Shown in pieces: positions 62,441 to 64,000 of a stretch of 64,000 nucleotides of DNA; position 1 is the first letter of the stretch, and every line of letters starts with the position of its first letter. A program made the translations under genes and the position numbers. Source of the stretch: Microvirga lotononidis (GTDB lineage: Bacteria; Pseudomonadota; Alphaproteobacteria; Rhizobiales; Beijerinckiaceae); assembly GCF_034627025.1 (NCBI RefSeq), contig NZ_CP141048.1:4726001-4790000 (forward strand), read 5' to 3'. The notes under the pieces are model-generated. The model saw only the letters and a list, made by a program, of their open reading frames with translations, was not told the DNA's origin and made no database searches.

Positions 62441-64000
62441 TTACTCTTCCGTCGCCTCTCCACCTTCGGACTCAGTGTCCTCGACGCCCTCGCCGTTCTC
62501 CTCGTCCTCACCCTCGATGTGCTCCACCGAGACCACCTTCTCCTTATCGCGGGTGGAGAAGATGGTGACGCCTTGCGAGTTGCGGCCGACGACTCGGATG
62601 CCGTCCACCGGAACGCGGATCAGCTGGCCGCCATCGGTGACGAGCATAATCTGGTCGGCATTGTCGACCGGGAAGGAGGCCACGAGCTTGCCGTTGCGGC
62701 TGTTGACCGCCATGGCCGTGATGCCTTTGCCGCCACGTCCCGTGATGCGGTACTCGTAGGACACGGTCCGCTTGCCGTAGCCCTTCTCGGAGATCGTCAG
62801 GATGCACTGCTCCTGCGCGCTCATCTCCGCATAGCGCTCCTGGGAGAGCGAGAAGTTCTCAGCCGAGGTCTCCTCCGCGTCCTCGGAGGCGTCGGCATCC
62901 GCGCCCATCTGCTCGCCGGTGACCGCGCGGCGCATCTTGAGATAGGCCGCCCGCTCCTCGCCGGTCGCTTCCACGTGGCGCAGGATCGCCATGGAGATGA
63001 TGTCGTCGCCATCGGCCAGATTGATGCCGCGCACGCCCATGGAATCGCGTCCCTTGAACACGCGCACATCCGTGACCGGGAAGCGGATGCACTGGCCCTT
63101 GGCCGTGGTGAGCAGCACGTCGTCGTTCTCCGAGCAGATCTGCACGTCGACGATGTGGTCGCCCTCATCGAGCTTCATGGCGATCTTGCCGCCGCGATTG
63201 ACCTGGACGAAGTCCGACAGCTTGTTGCGGCGGACCGTGCCGCGCGAGGTGGCGAACATCACGTCCAGCTTGTCCCAGGACGCCTCGTCCTCGGGCAGCG
63301 GCATGATGGTGGTGATGCGCTCGCCCTGCTTGATGGGCAGCATGTTCACCAGCGCCTTGCCCTTGGCGTTGGGAGCAGCCAGCGGCAGGCGCCACACCTT
63401 CTCCTTGTAGGCCTGGCCTTCGGAGGAGAAGAAGATCACGGGCGTGTGGGTGTTGGCCACGAAGAGGCGCGTGACGAAATCCTCGTCCCTCGTCGTCATG
63501 GCGGAACGGCCCTTGCCGCCGCGGCGCTGCGCCCGGTAGGTCGAGAGCGGAACGCGCTTGATGTAGCCGGCATGGGACACGGTGACGACCATGTCCTCGC
63601 GGGCGATCAGGTCCTCGTCGTCGACGTCGGAATCCCAATCGACGATCTGGGTCCGGCGCGGTGTCGCGAAGGCGTCGCGGACCTCGATCAGCTCGTCCTT
63701 GATGATTCCCATGATGCGGGCGCGGGACCGCAGGATGTCGAGATAGTTCGAGATCTCCGCCGCGAGCTTGGAGAGCTCATCGCCGATCTCGTCACGGCCC
63801 AGTGCGGTGAGGCGCTGCAGGCGCAGGTCGAGGATCGCGCGGGCCTGCGTCTCGGACAGGCGGTAGGTGCCGTCGTCGTTGATCTTGTGGCGCGGGTCGT
63901 CCACGAGCGCGATCAGCGGCGCAATGTCGTGCGCCGGCCAGTCGCGACCCATGAGGGCCTCGCGGGCAGCGTTCGGATCGGGCGCCGTGCGGATGAGGCG
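62441..64000 (-). CDS. gyrA: DNA gyrase subunit A, C-terminal part (cut by the window edge)
   Basis: The visible about 520 residues cover the end of the breakage-reunion domain (ETQARAILDLRLQRLTALGR, then a coiled-coil helix pair) and the C-terminal beta-pinwheel: VTVSHAGYIKRVPLSTYRAQ, RGGKGRSAMTTRDEDFV carrying the GyrA box, and repeated blades to IFSTRDKEKVVSVEHIEGED. The tail is very acidic (EDEENGEGVEDTESEGGEAT). The N-terminal half with the active Tyr is outside. Gyrase introduces negative supercoils. It ends at the terminator 62388-62413. Confidence 0.97.
   Translation of the reverse strand, partial: RLIRTAPDPNAAREALMGRDWPAHDIAPLIALVDDPRHKINDDGTYRLSETQARAILDLRLQRLTALGRDEIGDELSKLAAEISNYLDILRSRARIMGIIKDELIEVRDAFATPRRTQIVDWDSDVDDEDLIAREDMVVTVSHAGYIKRVPLSTYRAQRRGGKGRSAMTTRDEDFVTRLFVANTHTPVIFFSSEGQAYKEKVWRLPLAAPNAKGKALVNMLPIKQGERITTIMPLPEDEASWDKLDVMFATSRGTVRRNKLSDFVQVNRGGKIAMKLDEGDHIVDVQICSENDDVLLTTAKGQCIRFPVTDVRVFKGRDSMGVRGINLADGDDIISMAILRHVEATGEERAAYLKMRRAVTGEQMGADADASEDAEETSAENFSLSQERYAEMSAQEQCILTISEKGYGKRTVSYEYRITGRGGKGITAMAVNSRNGKLVASFPVDNADQIMLVTDGGQLIRVPVDGIRVVGRNSQGVTIFSTRDKEKVVSVEHIEGEDEENGEGVEDTESEGGEATEE

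Overview
The window is GC-rich alphaproteobacterial chromosome. The right end carries housekeeping genes in an order familiar from Hyphomicrobiales (Rhizobiales): gyrA, coaD, two cyclophilins, queA, tgt, then tRNA-Lys. Protein character (paired HWE/HisKA_2 and NarL-type signalling, SphA-like porins, fused MFS/spermidine-synthase-like protein, many zinc alcohol dehydrogenases) fits Methylobacteriaceae, perhaps Microvirga. This placement is inferred from gene content, not from a search.

Layout. 0-0.4 kb: the 5' part of a frameshifted zinc alcohol dehydrogenase. 0.6-12.8 kb: a minus-strand export/envelope block with an HlyD adaptor and its DUF3302 partner, an SphA-like outer-membrane protein, two type I sulfatases, a HAD phosphatase, a BatD-like protein, an MFS/spermidine-synthase-like fusion, and two further exported proteins. 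12.9-17.9 kb: a NarL-type response regulator and its PAS sensor kinase, surrounded by small envelope genes. Six gene starts here share an upstream GGGTTT-type box that looks like one regulon. 18-20.8 kb: a GAF/HisKA_2 kinase and a fatty-acid desaturase. 21.3-22.5 kb: a scar with a truncated HEPN-like gene and pieces of two unrelated IS elements. 22.5-24.9 kb: a divergent Bcr/CflA exporter and aldo/keto reductase.

25.2-37.8 kb is the most distinctive region: a sugar-acid catabolic island with five different mandelate-racemase/enolase-superfamily enzymes, an RraA-type aldolase, a complete CUT1-type ABC sugar importer and a GntR/FCD regulator. Two of the enzymes have a DgoD-like catalytic set; three depart from it, one lacking both the usual Lys and the usual His. 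No KDG kinase or aldolase was recognised, so substrate and product are open.

38.7-40.7 kb: a truncated queC copy translationally coupled to folP-folB-folK. 40.9-53.4 kb: a stress/oxidoreductase island with an ion-channel protein carrying a non-canonical filter, a royal-jelly/SMP-30-like protein, three zinc alcohol dehydrogenases, a PAS-rich REC-HTH protein with no kinase domain, and duplicated fragments of that REC-HTH region. 53.4-56 kb: a UvrA-like ATPase. From 56.5 kb to the end is core genome, beginning at tRNA-Lys.
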